A DNA stretch of 64,000 nt from an uncultured Peptostreptococcaceae bacterium (lineage in GTDB: Bacteria; Bacillota; Clostridia; Peptostreptococcales; Anaerovoracaceae), in contig CAJUQR010000003.1 of NCBI GenBank assembly GCA_910588185.1, forward strand, positions 94,358-158,357, in the 5' to 3' direction. The translations under genes were made by a program, and so were the position numbers. Shown here piece after piece: positions 27,379-35,765 of the stretch (positions are counted from its first letter, which is position 1; each line of letters starts with the position of its first letter). A model generated the notes under the pieces. That model had not been told where the DNA came from. It worked only from the letters and a program-made list of their open reading frames with translations, and searched no databases.

Positions 27379-28183
27379 TAAAACTGAAAAGTCTAAATGC
27401 TTGGCAGAATGGGGACTTTCTATATTGGTTGAGAGCAAAGGGCATAAATTACTTTTTGACGTAGGTGCGTCTCCTATATTTGCCAGAAATGCAAAGAAAC
27501 TCGGTGTGGAACTTACTGATGTGGAATATGTAGCAATAAGTCATGGCCATTATGACCATACAGATGGCATGGAAGCATTTTGCGATATAAATCAAAAGGC
27601 AAGTATATACATACACAAAGATGCAATAGATGAAGATTATGCGCTTGATGATGATGGAAGCATAGAAGATGTGAATTATGGCATCCGTTGGAGCGAAGAG
27701 TTTAAGAATGCTGTAAAGCCTAGACTTATATTGACGGAAGGCGTTACTAAGATAAATGATAATATGACCTTAGTCGGTAATGTACCGTTGCTTAAGGAAT
27801 ATCCTATGACTGAAAAGTTTTTTAGGCGTAACTTGGATGGAAGTTTTAGAGATGACCCGATGGATCACGAACAATTTTTGGTGGTTGAAGAGGACGAGGG
27901 CATATATGTCATATCAGGATGCAGTCACAAAGGTGTTATGTCTATAATTGCCAGAGTCAAAGATTTGTTTCCAAATCAAAGGATTTTAGGATTTATTGCA
28001 GGAATGCATTTGTATCCGCTTTCTGTCAGCGAACAGAAAAAGGTAGTTGATACAATATGTAATCTTAATCTTGATTGTGTGTTCCCTGTACATTGTACAG
28101 GTATGGAATCTATAATAATGTTCAAAGAAAGGCTTGGCGATAAGTGCATTATAGCGTCAGCCGGTGAAAGCTATGACTGCTGA
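27353..28183 (+). CDS. MBL-fold metallohydrolase (COG1237 type)
   Basis: Metallo-beta-lactamase-fold protein of 276 aa. The metal-binding motif SHGHYDHTDG lies near residue 63, further ligands are SGCSHKG and a C-terminal PVHCTG. The pattern matches the family that includes dihydropterin ribofuranosyl-aminobenzene phosphate synthase of methanogens, but bacterial members of this clade have no proven substrate. The RBS AAGGAGG lies inside the PPTase gene, 26 bp of which overlap; recX overlaps the other end. Confidence 0.85.
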   Translation: MKITFLSDNKTEKSKCLAEWGLSILVESKGHKLLFDVGASPIFARNAKKLGVELTDVEYVAISHGHYDHTDGMEAFCDINQKASIYIHKDAIDEDYALDDDGSIEDVNYGIRWSEEFKNAVKPRLILTEGVTKINDNMTLVGNVPLLKEYPMTEKFFRRNLDGSFRDDPMDHEQFLVVEEDEGIYVISGCSHKGVMSIIARVKDLFPNQRILGFIAGMHLYPLSVSEQKKVVDTICNLNLDCVFPVHCTGMESIIMFKERLGDKCIIASAGESYDC

Positions 28184-28688
28184 AAAATGTAAGTCCAGTG
28201 CTCTTAGATATGTTTCGATGGCCATAAAGACTGAGGGACAGGTAAAAGATTATTTGTTCCGCAAGGGATTTGCTAGCTCGGAAATCGAAGACGCCATTGA
28301 CATGCTGAGAGAATATAATTATGTGAATGATAAAAAATATTGCTGCGACTATTATATACAAGGATGCCGGAAAGGAAGAGGGCGCAGGCGTATAGAACAG
28401 GATCTTGAGCAAAAAAAGATTGAAAGGCGAGTTATCAGAGAGACTCTTGATCAGTTCCTTTCTGAAGAAAACCCCGATTATGATGAGATAATGTCTGAGA
28501 CCCTGACAGAAAAAAAGAGAGCTATGTGTGTAGGCGATAAAATGCTAAGAGAACATATAGGATCAGGCAAATCAGTCGATAAGGCTTTTTGTGCTAAAGT
28601 GGGAAGACGTCTTATTTCCCTTGGATATAGCAGCGAAGTGATTTACAGCGTTATAGGACATGTTATGAGGGAGAATCTTGATGACTGA
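28164..28688 (+). CDS. recX: Regulatory protein RecX
   Basis: RecA modulator of 174 aa built from three-helix repeats: ALRYVSMAIKTEGQVKDYLFRKGF is typical of the first repeat, followed by IDMLREYNYVNDKKYCCDYY and a GRRRIEQDL second repeat. In this family RecX limits RecA filament growth. recA is not adjacent. The start is uncertain: GTG 28164 or ATG 28173, neither with a strong RBS; translation is probably coupled to the upstream MBL gene (20-bp overlap). Confidence 0.88.
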   Translation: MKAMTAEKCKSSALRYVSMAIKTEGQVKDYLFRKGFASSEIEDAIDMLREYNYVNDKKYCCDYYIQGCRKGRGRRRIEQDLEQKKIERRVIRETLDQFLSEENPDYDEIMSETLTEKKRAMCVGDKMLREHIGSGKSVDKAFCAKVGRRLISLGYSSEVIYSVIGHVMRENLDD

Positions 28689-29373
28689 TCAGTTTCAACG
28701 AACAAAAGAGTTAATAGGCGATGATGCTGTTCAAAAGCTATTGAATTCAAGAGTTATAGTTTTTGGCGTTGGCGGAGTAGGAAGTTATGTTTGTGAAGCC
28801 CTTGCAAGGGCAGGTGTTGGATTTATCCAAATAGTAGATAAAGATACAGTAGACGTTACTAATATTAATAGGCAGCTAATTGCATTACACAGCACTCTGG
28901 GAAGAAATAAAGTGGATGTTGCAGCCGAAAGAATGAAAGATATAAATCCAAATATAAAAGTCATCGCAAAAAAGTGTTTTTATTTGCCTGAGACGGCAGA
29001 TGAGTTCAAGTTTGATGAGTATGATTATGTTATAGATGCAGTTGATAACGTAACTGCGAAAATAGATATAATAGAAAGAAGCAGGCAATCGGGAGTAAAG
29101 GTTATTTCTTCAATGGGAACAGGAAACAAATTGGATCCGTCCCTGTTTAGGGTAGCAGACATAGAAAAGACAAAGGTCTGTCCTTTGGCAAAGGTTGTCA
29201 GAAAAGAGCTTCGCAGACGTGGAATTAAGGGAGTAAAGGTCGTATATTCAGAAGAGGAACCTGCATCGATAGCAGGAAGAACTCCTGCGAGTATAAGTTT
29301 CGTGCCGTCATCAGCAGGACTTTTGATAGCGGCAGAAGTAATAAAAGATTTAATAAAAAAAGAGCATCTGTAA
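28681..29373 (+). CDS. tcdA: tRNA threonylcarbamoyladenosine dehydratase
   Basis: ThiF/E1-like ATPase that cyclises t6A37 of tRNA to the hydantoin ct6A. About 230 aa, with the nucleotide-binding VFGVGGVGSYVCEALARAGVG, VDKDTVDVTNINRQ and the catalytic-loop region CPLAKVVRKELRRRGI. ATG 28681 is chosen over TTG 28678 for better spacing from GAGGGAG. It overlaps recX by 8 bp. The window also holds mtaB (ms2t6A), so two t6A-modifying steps are encoded here; tsaBCDE are not. Confidence 0.92.
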   Translation: MTDQFQRTKELIGDDAVQKLLNSRVIVFGVGGVGSYVCEALARAGVGFIQIVDKDTVDVTNINRQLIALHSTLGRNKVDVAAERMKDINPNIKVIAKKCFYLPETADEFKFDEYDYVIDAVDNVTAKIDIIERSRQSGVKVISSMGTGNKLDPSLFRVADIEKTKVCPLAKVVRKELRRRGIKGVKVVYSEEEPASIAGRTPASISFVPSSAGLLIAAEVIKDLIKKEHL

Positions 29374-29391
29374 TTAATGCTCTTTTTTTTC
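29354..29391. terminator. Bidirectional terminator between tcdA and the LOG-family gene
   Basis: AGAGCAT (29361-29367) pairs with ATGCTCT (29377-29383), flanked by A-run and T-run so it works on both strands. The hairpin overlaps the ends of both genes. Confidence 0.85.
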
Positions 29392-29916
29392 TATATAATC
29401 AAGAAGTGCATATGGATTATCAAAAGACTCGTATAATTTTTGCGGCACAGGTCGCATAAAACCCTCTGTTTCTGATTTATAAAGCATTTTTTCCAGGTCA
29501 TCATAATAACCGTTTATATTAAAGACAACTATAGGTTTATTGTGCCTGCCTAATTGTTTGAGAGTTAAAATTTCGAAAAATTCTTCTAGTGTACCTATGC
29601 CTCCCGGAACCATGATAAAAGCGTCAGAACGTTCTTCCATTATCTGTTTTCGCTCTCGCATGGTTTCAGTAAATATGAATTCATCACAAGTTTTGTGAAG
29701 TATTCCCGGTGTATCAAAAAATGTTGGTGCTATGCCTATACTTTTGCCGTTTCGTTTTTGTACGCCTCTTACGGCAGCTCCCATAAGACCTTGGGTTCCG
29801 CCGCCAAAAACCAGAGTGTGATTTCTTATGGCTATTTCTTCGCCTAGGATTTGGACTGAATCAATGTATTTTTTATCTAAATTTGAACTGCTTGCGCCGT
29901 AAATGCATATATTCAT
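29374..29916 (-). CDS. LOG-family Rossmann-fold protein (TIGR00730)
   Basis: Protein of 180 aa of the lysine-decarboxylase-like LOG family. The signature motifs GGGTQGLMGA and PGGIGTLEEFFE are complete. Characterised members are nucleoside-5'-monophosphate phosphoribohydrolases (cytokinin riboside or purine/pyrimidine nucleotides); bacterial housekeeping members probably salvage or degrade nucleotides. The true lysine decarboxylase activity often given in old names is unlikely. Monocistronic on the minus strand. Confidence 0.9.
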   Translation of the reverse strand: MNICIYGASSSNLDKKYIDSVQILGEEIAIRNHTLVFGGGTQGLMGAAVRGVQKRNGKSIGIAPTFFDTPGILHKTCDEFIFTETMRERKQIMEERSDAFIMVPGGIGTLEEFFEILTLKQLGRHNKPIVVFNINGYYDDLEKMLYKSETEGFMRPVPQKLYESFDNPYALLDYIEKKEH

Positions 29917-29984
29917 AAGCTGCCTCCAATAATTGTATTATATAGGCACGATTATGAAACTGTCAATGTTTGGAGAACCCGATT

Positions 29985-30809
29985 ATGAAAAAGAAATTAA
30001 TTAGATTTTCAGCAATTTTTGTTTTTGTAATAGTATTTTTGATGTCTCCGCTTGCACCTTATTTAAAAAGTTTGCTGGTTATGAAAGTCTACAGCTATAT
30101 GAATGAAAGAGAGAGTTTCATAAATGAAAAAGGAATAGAGATAAACATACCGGGAGGCGGGATTACAGAGGAAAAGGACTGGTATCCTTTTGTTATGACA
30201 TATAATGCGGACGACTTTGGACCGTCTATAGGACAACCAAGTACCGACCTTACAATAATGTATAATTTTCCGGCTTTCGATCTTTCCAAGGGATGTAGCC
30301 ATATTTATGATGATAAATCGCCTTATTACAATGGGTTTTACGGAGCGTATGTGGTCAGCGGCAAATATGGATTTCATGAGGACGGACGCTTTGATGAGCA
30401 GAGTGCATCTTCGGTTCCGGAATTTGACATGAGGAAGCTGGTTTTGGAAGACTTGGGTATGCCTGCAAGGGATGGCGTATTTGAGTGGGAGATTATTTCA
30501 TCGGAAGAAGAGGTATCTTATGCAGGTTATGATGAATGGATTAAACTTGACGCAGATATGCTTGTGAATGGGGCTTTGCATAGAGTTAAAGAAAATTACA
30601 GAAATTATATACAGTATGGCAAACCTAAGTATGACGTGGAAGAAGATTTTTTGCCTATAAAAATGAAAGGCAGAATTTATGCAAGGTATTTTGCCAAGCA
30701 GGATTGCAGTATATATTTTTATGTGCTCGCTAAAGATTATGATGTGCTTGAAAAGTGCGATAAAGAGATTCTTTCGAAAAGTGAAGTGCTGCTGCTTGAC
30801 GAAAATTAA
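29985..30809 (+). CDS. Membrane-anchored protein of unknown function
   Basis: I do not recognise this family. ATG 29985 with GGAGAA upstream gives 274 aa: a basic N-terminus and one membrane helix (about 7-28), then a soluble, probably extracellular domain rich in aromatic and acidic residues (for example YNADDFGPSIGQPSTDLTI, YYNGFYGAYVV, WEIISSEEEVSYAGYDEWIK). No catalytic motif stands out. It is monocistronic, with its own terminator, between divergent and convergent neighbours, so context gives no clue. Confidence 0.75.
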   Translation: MKKKLIRFSAIFVFVIVFLMSPLAPYLKSLLVMKVYSYMNERESFINEKGIEINIPGGGITEEKDWYPFVMTYNADDFGPSIGQPSTDLTIMYNFPAFDLSKGCSHIYDDKSPYYNGFYGAYVVSGKYGFHEDGRFDEQSASSVPEFDMRKLVLEDLGMPARDGVFEWEIISSEEEVSYAGYDEWIKLDADMLVNGALHRVKENYRNYIQYGKPKYDVEEDFLPIKMKGRIYARYFAKQDCSIYFYVLAKDYDVLEKCDKEILSKSEVLLLDEN

Positions 30810-30818
30810 TATTAAAAG

Positions 30819-30844
30819 AGCCGCCATAATGGCGGCTTTTTTTA
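30819..30844. terminator. Bidirectional terminator between 29985-30809 and pckG
   Basis: AGCCGCCA (30819-30826) pairs with TGGCGGCT (30830-30837), followed by TTTTTTT; on the minus strand the stem is followed by CTTTTAAT. Confidence 0.88.
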
Positions 30845-30845
30845 T

Positions 30846-32609
30846 TTAATCTAAATCAAATTCCAACTTAGCTAAAGCTGCAATCAACTCATCAGGCATG
30901 TGATCAAATTTTGCATACCATTCTTTAATTCCATTTAGCTCATTTTTCCAGATTTTATTGTCAACAGTCAGGATTTCTTCAAGTTGCTGGTCAGTTATGT
31001 CTATATCTTCTACATCAAGGGAATCTTTAGTAGGGACATATCCGATAGGCGTCTTAACAGCTTCTGCCTTATCTTCACAACGGTCGAGAGCCCATAAAAG
31101 AGCACGAAGATTATCTCCGAATCCCGGCCATATAAAGTTACCTTCACTGTCTCTGCGGAACCAGTTAACATTGAATATCTTAGGCGGATTAGTCATCTTT
31201 TTGCCCATGTCAATCCAGTGCTGGAAATAGTCTCCCATATGATATCCGCAGAATGGCAGCATTGCCATAGGGTCATAACGTACCACACCTACTGCACCTG
31301 TAGCGGCAGCAGTAGTTTCTGAGGACATCTTTGAACCCATGAACACACCGTGGTTCCAGTCAAAAGATTGACAAATTAAAGGCTCGGCGCTTGCACGGCG
31401 TCCTCCGAATATAATTGCACTGATTGGAACTCCTTCGCCTGTAGCAAATTCAGGCGCTATTGAAGGACAATTTTCTGCAGGAGCAGTAAATCTTGAATTA
31501 GGATGTGCGCCCTTTTCAGTTGATGTTTCACCATTCCAAGGTCTGCCTTGCCAATCTTCACCGTTGATAGGCGCAGGCTGATCAAGTCCTTCCCACCATA
31601 CTGTATTGTCATCAAGATTTCTGCAAACATTTGTATATATGGTATTTTTCTTAGTAGTCATCAGAGCGTTATTGTTAGTTTTGCTGTTAGTTCCAGGAGC
31701 AACACCAAAGAAACCGTTTTCAGGGTTTACAGCATAAAGTCTGCCGTCGCTTCCTACGCGTAGCCAAGCAATATCGTCGCCTATTGTATAAACTTTGTAT
31801 CCCTGTTCTTGGAGATGTTTAGGCGGAATAAGCATTGCCAAGTTTGTTTTGCCACATGCGCTTGGGAATGCAGCGCTGATGTATTTTTTCTCACCGGTAG
31901 GACTCTCTATACATAGAATAAGCATATGTTCTGCCATCCAACCTTCTTCTCTTCCAAGCCATGAACCTATACGAAGAGCAAGGCATTTTTTGCCAAGCAA
32001 AACATTGCCGCCATAAGCGGAGTTTATGCTCCAAATAGTATTATCTTCAGGGAAGTGGGCTATGTATTTGTTCTCTGCATCTATTTGAGCTTTTGAATGG
32101 AGACACTTGACAAAGTCAGCTCCTTTGTTAAGCTCTTCGATAACTGTGTCGCCCACACGTGTCATTATGTGCATAGAAAGTACCACATATATAGAATCTG
32201 TAATCTCTATTCCTATCTTAGAAAATTCTGTTCCGGGAACACCCATTGAAAAAGGAATTGCATACATTGTGCGGCCTTTCATCGAGTCTTTAAAAAGCGG
32301 GCGCATTTTTTCGTACATTTCATCTTTTTGAACCCAGTTGTTTGTAGGTCCTGCATCTTTTTGATATGAGGTACAGATTACTGTTCTTTTTTCGTCTCTA
32401 GCTACATCTTTTGGATCTGTTCTATAGTAGTAACAGCCAGGAAGCTTTTCTTCATTGAGGCGAATCATTTCGCCTGTTTGACATGCTTCCTCGCGAAGCT
32501 TTTCAAGCTGCTGCTCTGAACCATCAATCCAAAGAATTTCCTTAGGATTTGTCAGCTCAGCACATTCTTTTACCCAGTCTAAAACTTTTGCATTTTTAAT
32601 TTCGATCAT
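30846..32609 (-). CDS. pckG: Phosphoenolpyruvate carboxykinase (GTP)
   Basis: GTP-dependent PEPCK, interconverting oxaloacetate and PEP; in anaerobes it can run either in gluconeogenesis or, with CO2, toward oxaloacetate. Length 587 aa and motifs identify the GTP class rather than the ATP class: P-loop SAAFPSACGKTNLAML with the mobile Cys, metal-binding TIGDDIAWL, ENGFFGVAPGT and NWFRRD. RBS GAGAGGGAGAG. Own promoter at 32665-32693. Confidence 0.96.
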   Translation of the reverse strand: MIEIKNAKVLDWVKECAELTNPKEILWIDGSEQQLEKLREEACQTGEMIRLNEEKLPGCYYYRTDPKDVARDEKRTVICTSYQKDAGPTNNWVQKDEMYEKMRPLFKDSMKGRTMYAIPFSMGVPGTEFSKIGIEITDSIYVVLSMHIMTRVGDTVIEELNKGADFVKCLHSKAQIDAENKYIAHFPEDNTIWSINSAYGGNVLLGKKCLALRIGSWLGREEGWMAEHMLILCIESPTGEKKYISAAFPSACGKTNLAMLIPPKHLQEQGYKVYTIGDDIAWLRVGSDGRLYAVNPENGFFGVAPGTNSKTNNNALMTTKKNTIYTNVCRNLDDNTVWWEGLDQPAPINGEDWQGRPWNGETSTEKGAHPNSRFTAPAENCPSIAPEFATGEGVPISAIIFGGRRASAEPLICQSFDWNHGVFMGSKMSSETTAAATGAVGVVRYDPMAMLPFCGYHMGDYFQHWIDMGKKMTNPPKIFNVNWFRRDSEGNFIWPGFGDNLRALLWALDRCEDKAEAVKTPIGYVPTKDSLDVEDIDITDQQLEEILTVDNKIWKNELNGIKEWYAKFDHMPDELIAALAKLEFDLD

Positions 32610-32664
32610 TTCTCTCCCTCTCCGTCGATTTTTTGTTTAAAATCAGCTTTTAAAGCTTGGATAT

Positions 32665-32693
32665 ATTTTAACATCTAAAGTGGTTATTATCAA
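32665..32693 (-). promoter_or_regulatory. pckG promoter
   Basis: Minus strand TTGATA (plus 32688-32693), 17-bp spacer, TAAAAT (plus 32665-32670). Confidence 0.7.
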
Positions 32694-32722
32694 GATTTTT
32701 CAATCAACAAAGCTAACAAAAG

Positions 32723-32755
32723 AAAAACCCATGGGAGACACATCCATGGGTTTTT
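32723..32755. terminator. rpsT terminator
   Basis: Perfect 12-bp stem of AAAAACCCATGG (32723-32734) with its complement (32744-32755). Read on the minus strand it ends in TTTTT and serves rpsT; the symmetrical A/T tails make it bidirectional. Confidence 0.85.
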
Positions 32756-32807
32756 GTTCGCTCGCTTTTGTGCATTTAACTTATGCACTGGTGGGGACGG
32801 GTGAGAC

Positions 32808-33080
32808 TTATTTTGCTGCTTTTGCAGCGTTGAATCTTTTAGTTAATCTTGAAACTTTTCTTGAAGCAGCGTTCTTAGAAATAGTTTTCTTAGCAGCAGC
32901 TTGTTTAAGTTTCTTTTCTGCAAGTCTTAACTTTTCCTGAGCTAATTCGAAGTTTCCCTCGTCCATAGCTTTATCGAAGTTTTTCAAAACAGCTTTAAGA
33001 TGGTTCTTAATTCTTCTGTTTCTTGCAGTTTTTTTGTCGATAACTCTGATTCTTTTCTTTGCGGATTTGATATTTGCCAT
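32808..33080 (-). CDS. rpsT: 30S ribosomal protein S20
   Basis: Primary binder of 16S rRNA, 90 aa, beginning MANIKSAKKRIR. The frame extends much further upstream, but ATG 33080 is the conserved start. The protein is Lys/Arg/Ala-rich with LTKRFNAAKAAK at the C-terminus, as usual. It heads the conserved block rpsT-gpr-spoIIP-lepA, here divergently oriented from gpr. Confidence 0.97.
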   Translation of the reverse strand: MANIKSAKKRIRVIDKKTARNRRIKNHLKAVLKNFDKAMDEGNFELAQEKLRLAEKKLKQAAAKKTISKNAASRKVSRLTKRFNAAKAAK

Positions 33081-33149
33081 AAATTTTACCCCACTTTTCT
33101 TAATTTTAGCATTTTCGCCTTTATAGGCGAGAATAAATTCGCAAACAAT

Positions 33150-33178
33150 AGTATATATGATTGATATTGCAATTGCAA
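33150..33178 (-). promoter_or_regulatory. rpsT promoter
   Basis: Minus strand TTGCAA (plus 33173-33178), 17-bp spacer, TATACT (plus 33150-33155). Confidence 0.7.
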
Positions 33179-33220
33179 GCGTTTTCTGAATAAATTGCAT
33201 TGACAGGCGGATGTCATAGT

Positions 33221-33368
33221 GTTGTACATTTTGCTGAAATGATTGTTTTTTGACAACAGTTTTAGCAAAAAAGGTTGGCATTTTAAAATGATTTTTGCCG
33301 GATGTACAACATTCGACATGATTCGATAATGTTTGACAAGAAAAATCTCAGAAATGTTGGCGTTTTAA
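33221..33368. repeat. Inverted and direct repeats upstream of rpsT
   Basis: GTTGTACAT (33221-33229) is the inverse of ATGTACAAC (33302-33310). Two related segments, each starting TTTGACAA and ending GTTGGC(A/G)TTTTAA, lie at 33249-33286 and 33332-33368. No coding function is seen. Confidence 0.5.
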
Positions 33369-33420
33369 TTATTAAATACGAAAAATGGCAACATGGTAGG
33401 CGTACCAAAAGTTATGTAGC

Positions 33421-33672
33421 TAAACCCCGAAAAATATGTCTAAATTAGGAATTTTGAAGGGTTAGATTTTCTTGAATTTTATAAAATTTGTACTATATTG
33501 GGCATATTACAGGGGAAAGAGCTACTTTCACCGGCTTTTCTATCCTGCAAAGTTAGCAAAAAAGTAAAGATTTTGTGATCAGACCCTGGGTGATAACAGA
33601 AAAATGTTAAAATTTCGGGGTTTGGCTTGATATTACGGGAAAGAAAATTTGCCAGGAGGTACTTTAAAATAT
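33421..33672 (+). repeat. Structured intergenic element, copy B
   Basis: Diverged second copy of the element at 20321-20568 (same order of blocks: TAAACCCCGAAAA, ATGTCTAAAT, AGGAATTTT, GAATTTTATAA, CAGACCCTGGG, TTCGGGG). The internal helix persists: AATTTTGAAGGGT (33450-33462) pairs with 33542-33554 at 12 of 13 positions although both strands differ from copy A. CCCCGAA near 33425-33431 can pair with TTCGGGG (33614-33620). It lies between rpsT and gpr; function and strand are unknown. Confidence 0.65.
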
Positions 33673-33791
33673 TAAAACATTACAGCATTGCCGCAATTAT
33701 ACAATTGATAAAGATTATTTACAACACCGGAATATTTAGAGTGAAGACAGGAAAAACTTATATGAGAAAGTTTTGATATGGGGAAAAGTTT

Positions 33792-34661
33792 ATGGAATAC
33801 AGAACTGATTTAGCGATAGAAAATCCGGCGCTTACTGCCAGAGAAACAGGATATATAAAAAAACAGAAACAGATAGACAGTGACATATCTGTAACTGAGA
33901 TAGAGATAACGACAGAGGAAGGTAAGAAAGCTTTTAATAAGCCAAAAGGTATATACATTACCATGGAAGTAAACGGTATTTTGGATCAAAAAGATGGAAT
34001 TAAGGAAAGAGCGGCAAGAGCGCTTGCAGAGGAGCTTAAAAAAATGATTCCCTTTGATTATTATCTAAAAGTTTTGGTCGTAGGACTTGGTAATGAAAAA
34101 GTTACTCCGGATAGTTTAGGTCCTCATACTGTAGATAAAGTCAAAATAACCAGCCATTTGTTTTCCATGTTTGAGTGTGACGGTGATTGGGAAATGGCTA
34201 ATGTCAGCGGATTCAATCCTTCAGTTACAGGAGTTACAGGAATGGAAACGGCCGATTTAATAGAGAAAGTTGTTTCCCTTACCAGACCGGATGTGACCAT
34301 AATAATAGATTCTCTTGCCGCCAGAAATATTGAGAGAATGAGTACTACAATACAGATATGCGATACAGGAATAGACCCTGGGGCAGGTATGGGAAACAGG
34401 CGCAAGGCAATTTCCAAAGAAACGTTAGGATGCAAAGTTGTTTCTATAGGAGTGCCTACGGTTATAGATTCAAAGACACTGATAATTGAAGCAGCAGAAA
34501 ACATTTCTTCGTGGAGTGAAGAAGAAACACAAAAATATCTTTTGAACCGTGACTTTGAAATGATTGTAACTTCAACGGATATAGATGAAATTATAAAAGA
34601 TTTTTCAGAAATAATAGCAAATGCTATAAATATAACTCTCCATCCCGGCATATATTCTTAG
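33792..34661 (+). CDS. gpr: Spore germination protease GPR
   Basis: Aspartic-type endopeptidase that degrades small acid-soluble spore proteins during germination. The 289-aa zymogen begins MEYRTDLAIENP; YRTDLAIE is the autoprocessing-site consensus. The core is intact: VGLGNEKVTPDSLGPHTVDK, VTGMETADLI, IIIDSLAARN and the DTGIDPGAGMGNRR segment. Expressed in the forespore in known species; I could not find a clear sigma-G promoter. Starts 120 bp after structured element copy B and precedes spoIIP. Direct evidence that the organism sporulates. Confidence 0.96.
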   Translation: MEYRTDLAIENPALTARETGYIKKQKQIDSDISVTEIEITTEEGKKAFNKPKGIYITMEVNGILDQKDGIKERAARALAEELKKMIPFDYYLKVLVVGLGNEKVTPDSLGPHTVDKVKITSHLFSMFECDGDWEMANVSGFNPSVTGVTGMETADLIEKVVSLTRPDVTIIIDSLAARNIERMSTTIQICDTGIDPGAGMGNRRKAISKETLGCKVVSIGVPTVIDSKTLIIEAAENISSWSEEETQKYLLNRDFEMIVTSTDIDEIIKDFSEIIANAINITLHPGIYS

Positions 34662-34699
34662 AGTGATATATTTTAGGCCAAGTTTTCGGAGGGATATAT

Positions 34700-35563
34700 A
34701 TGAAAAAATTCATAGCAAGTGGTGCTGTAATAGTATATGTAATAAGTGCAATAGTGTTTTGCACCATTCTTCCGGCAGGTGAGAAAGCAACGGCTACTGA
34801 TTTTGGCGTAATGTGTATCAATGCCGTTTATCCATCTGCTTCAATAGAATTTGCCGATTCGAGAGATAATGAAGAGGTAGGAGATGGAGAAACCTCAGAA
34901 AAGGGTGATAAAGATTCAGTTGTAAGTTCAGACGAAAAGAAACCTGATCCAGTAGTGCTTGGAGACGATCCTTTAGTTTTGATAGTGCACACCCACGCTA
35001 CAGAATCATATTTGCCTGCATCAGAGAGCAATTTCCACTCTAAAGGAGAGGAAAATACTGTAAGAGACGTAGGAAATGCTCTTGCAGCTTCTTTGGAGAA
35101 AGAAGGAGTAGCAGTAGTTCATGACAAGACACTGCATGATAGTCCTTCGTACAATAATTCATATAATCGATCTTATGATACTATTGAAGCTCTTTTAAAA
35201 AAATATCCTACAGTTAAGTGTGTAATAGATTTGCATCGAGATGCAGTTTCTTCTAAAGAACCTGCTGCCACAGTATCTGTCAACGGCAAAAAATGTGCTA
35301 AATATTCTTTCGTAGTTGGAAATTTGGCTTCTACATACAATGATAATATGACATTCATAAATAATCTGAATAAGACAGCCACAGAGGATTATAAGGGATA
35401 TACTGGAAGAGTTATGGAGAGAGGATACAGATATAATCAGGATCTTAGTTCCAAGTCTCTGCTTCTTGAAATCGGGTATAACCGCAATCAGATAGAAGAA
35501 GCAAGGAATTCCGCAGAGATATTCGGAAAAATTTTGGCAGATACACTTAAGAAGGGATATTAA
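34700..35563 (+). CDS. spoIIP: Stage II sporulation protein P
   Basis: Peptidoglycan amidase/endopeptidase of the DMP engulfment machine (with SpoIID and SpoIIM). The 287-aa protein has an N-terminal membrane helix (about 5-25), an acidic linker and the catalytic domain with VLIVHTHATESYLP (metal His), IDLHRDAV and the C-terminal LLLEIGYNRNQIEEA (catalytic Glu). RBS GGAGGGA. Shorter than Bacillus SpoIIP (about 400 aa) through a compact linker, as in other clostridia. Confidence 0.94.
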   Translation: MKKFIASGAVIVYVISAIVFCTILPAGEKATATDFGVMCINAVYPSASIEFADSRDNEEVGDGETSEKGDKDSVVSSDEKKPDPVVLGDDPLVLIVHTHATESYLPASESNFHSKGEENTVRDVGNALAASLEKEGVAVVHDKTLHDSPSYNNSYNRSYDTIEALLKKYPTVKCVIDLHRDAVSSKEPAATVSVNGKKCAKYSFVVGNLASTYNDNMTFINNLNKTATEDYKGYTGRVMERGYRYNQDLSSKSLLLEIGYNRNQIEEARNSAEIFGKILADTLKKGY

Positions 35564-35566
35564 ATC

Positions 35567-35728
35567 ATGAAGACATTTGGAAAATGCTGCCTTGTGGCAG
35601 CTATTTTCTTCTTCGGCACATTGGCGCTTCTCGGAGTTGACAGAAGATGTGCAATGATGTACCAAGAGGGAGGAAACATAAGCTCAAGTTTGCAAGTTTT
35701 CGTTGAAAAGATACTGGATTTACATTAA
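35567..35728 (+). CDS. Small membrane protein (53 aa) in the yqxA position
   Basis: ORF of 53 codons starting 3 bp after the spoIIP stop, beginning MKTFGKCCLVAAIFFFGTLA. One membrane helix (about 7-24) is followed by a short polar tail with an amphipathic C-terminus. In Bacillus the gene between spoIIP and lepA is yqxA (DUF3679), also a small protein with an N-terminal helix of similar pattern, so this may be a short relative. That identity is positional inference. The AAGGGATATTAAATC before the ATG is an acceptable RBS, and coupling with spoIIP is likely. Confidence 0.6.
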   Translation: MKTFGKCCLVAAIFFFGTLALLGVDRRCAMMYQEGGNISSSLQVFVEKILDLH

Positions 35729-35765
35729 AATAATAAAATAGATTAGTATTTTAAGTGAGGAAAAA

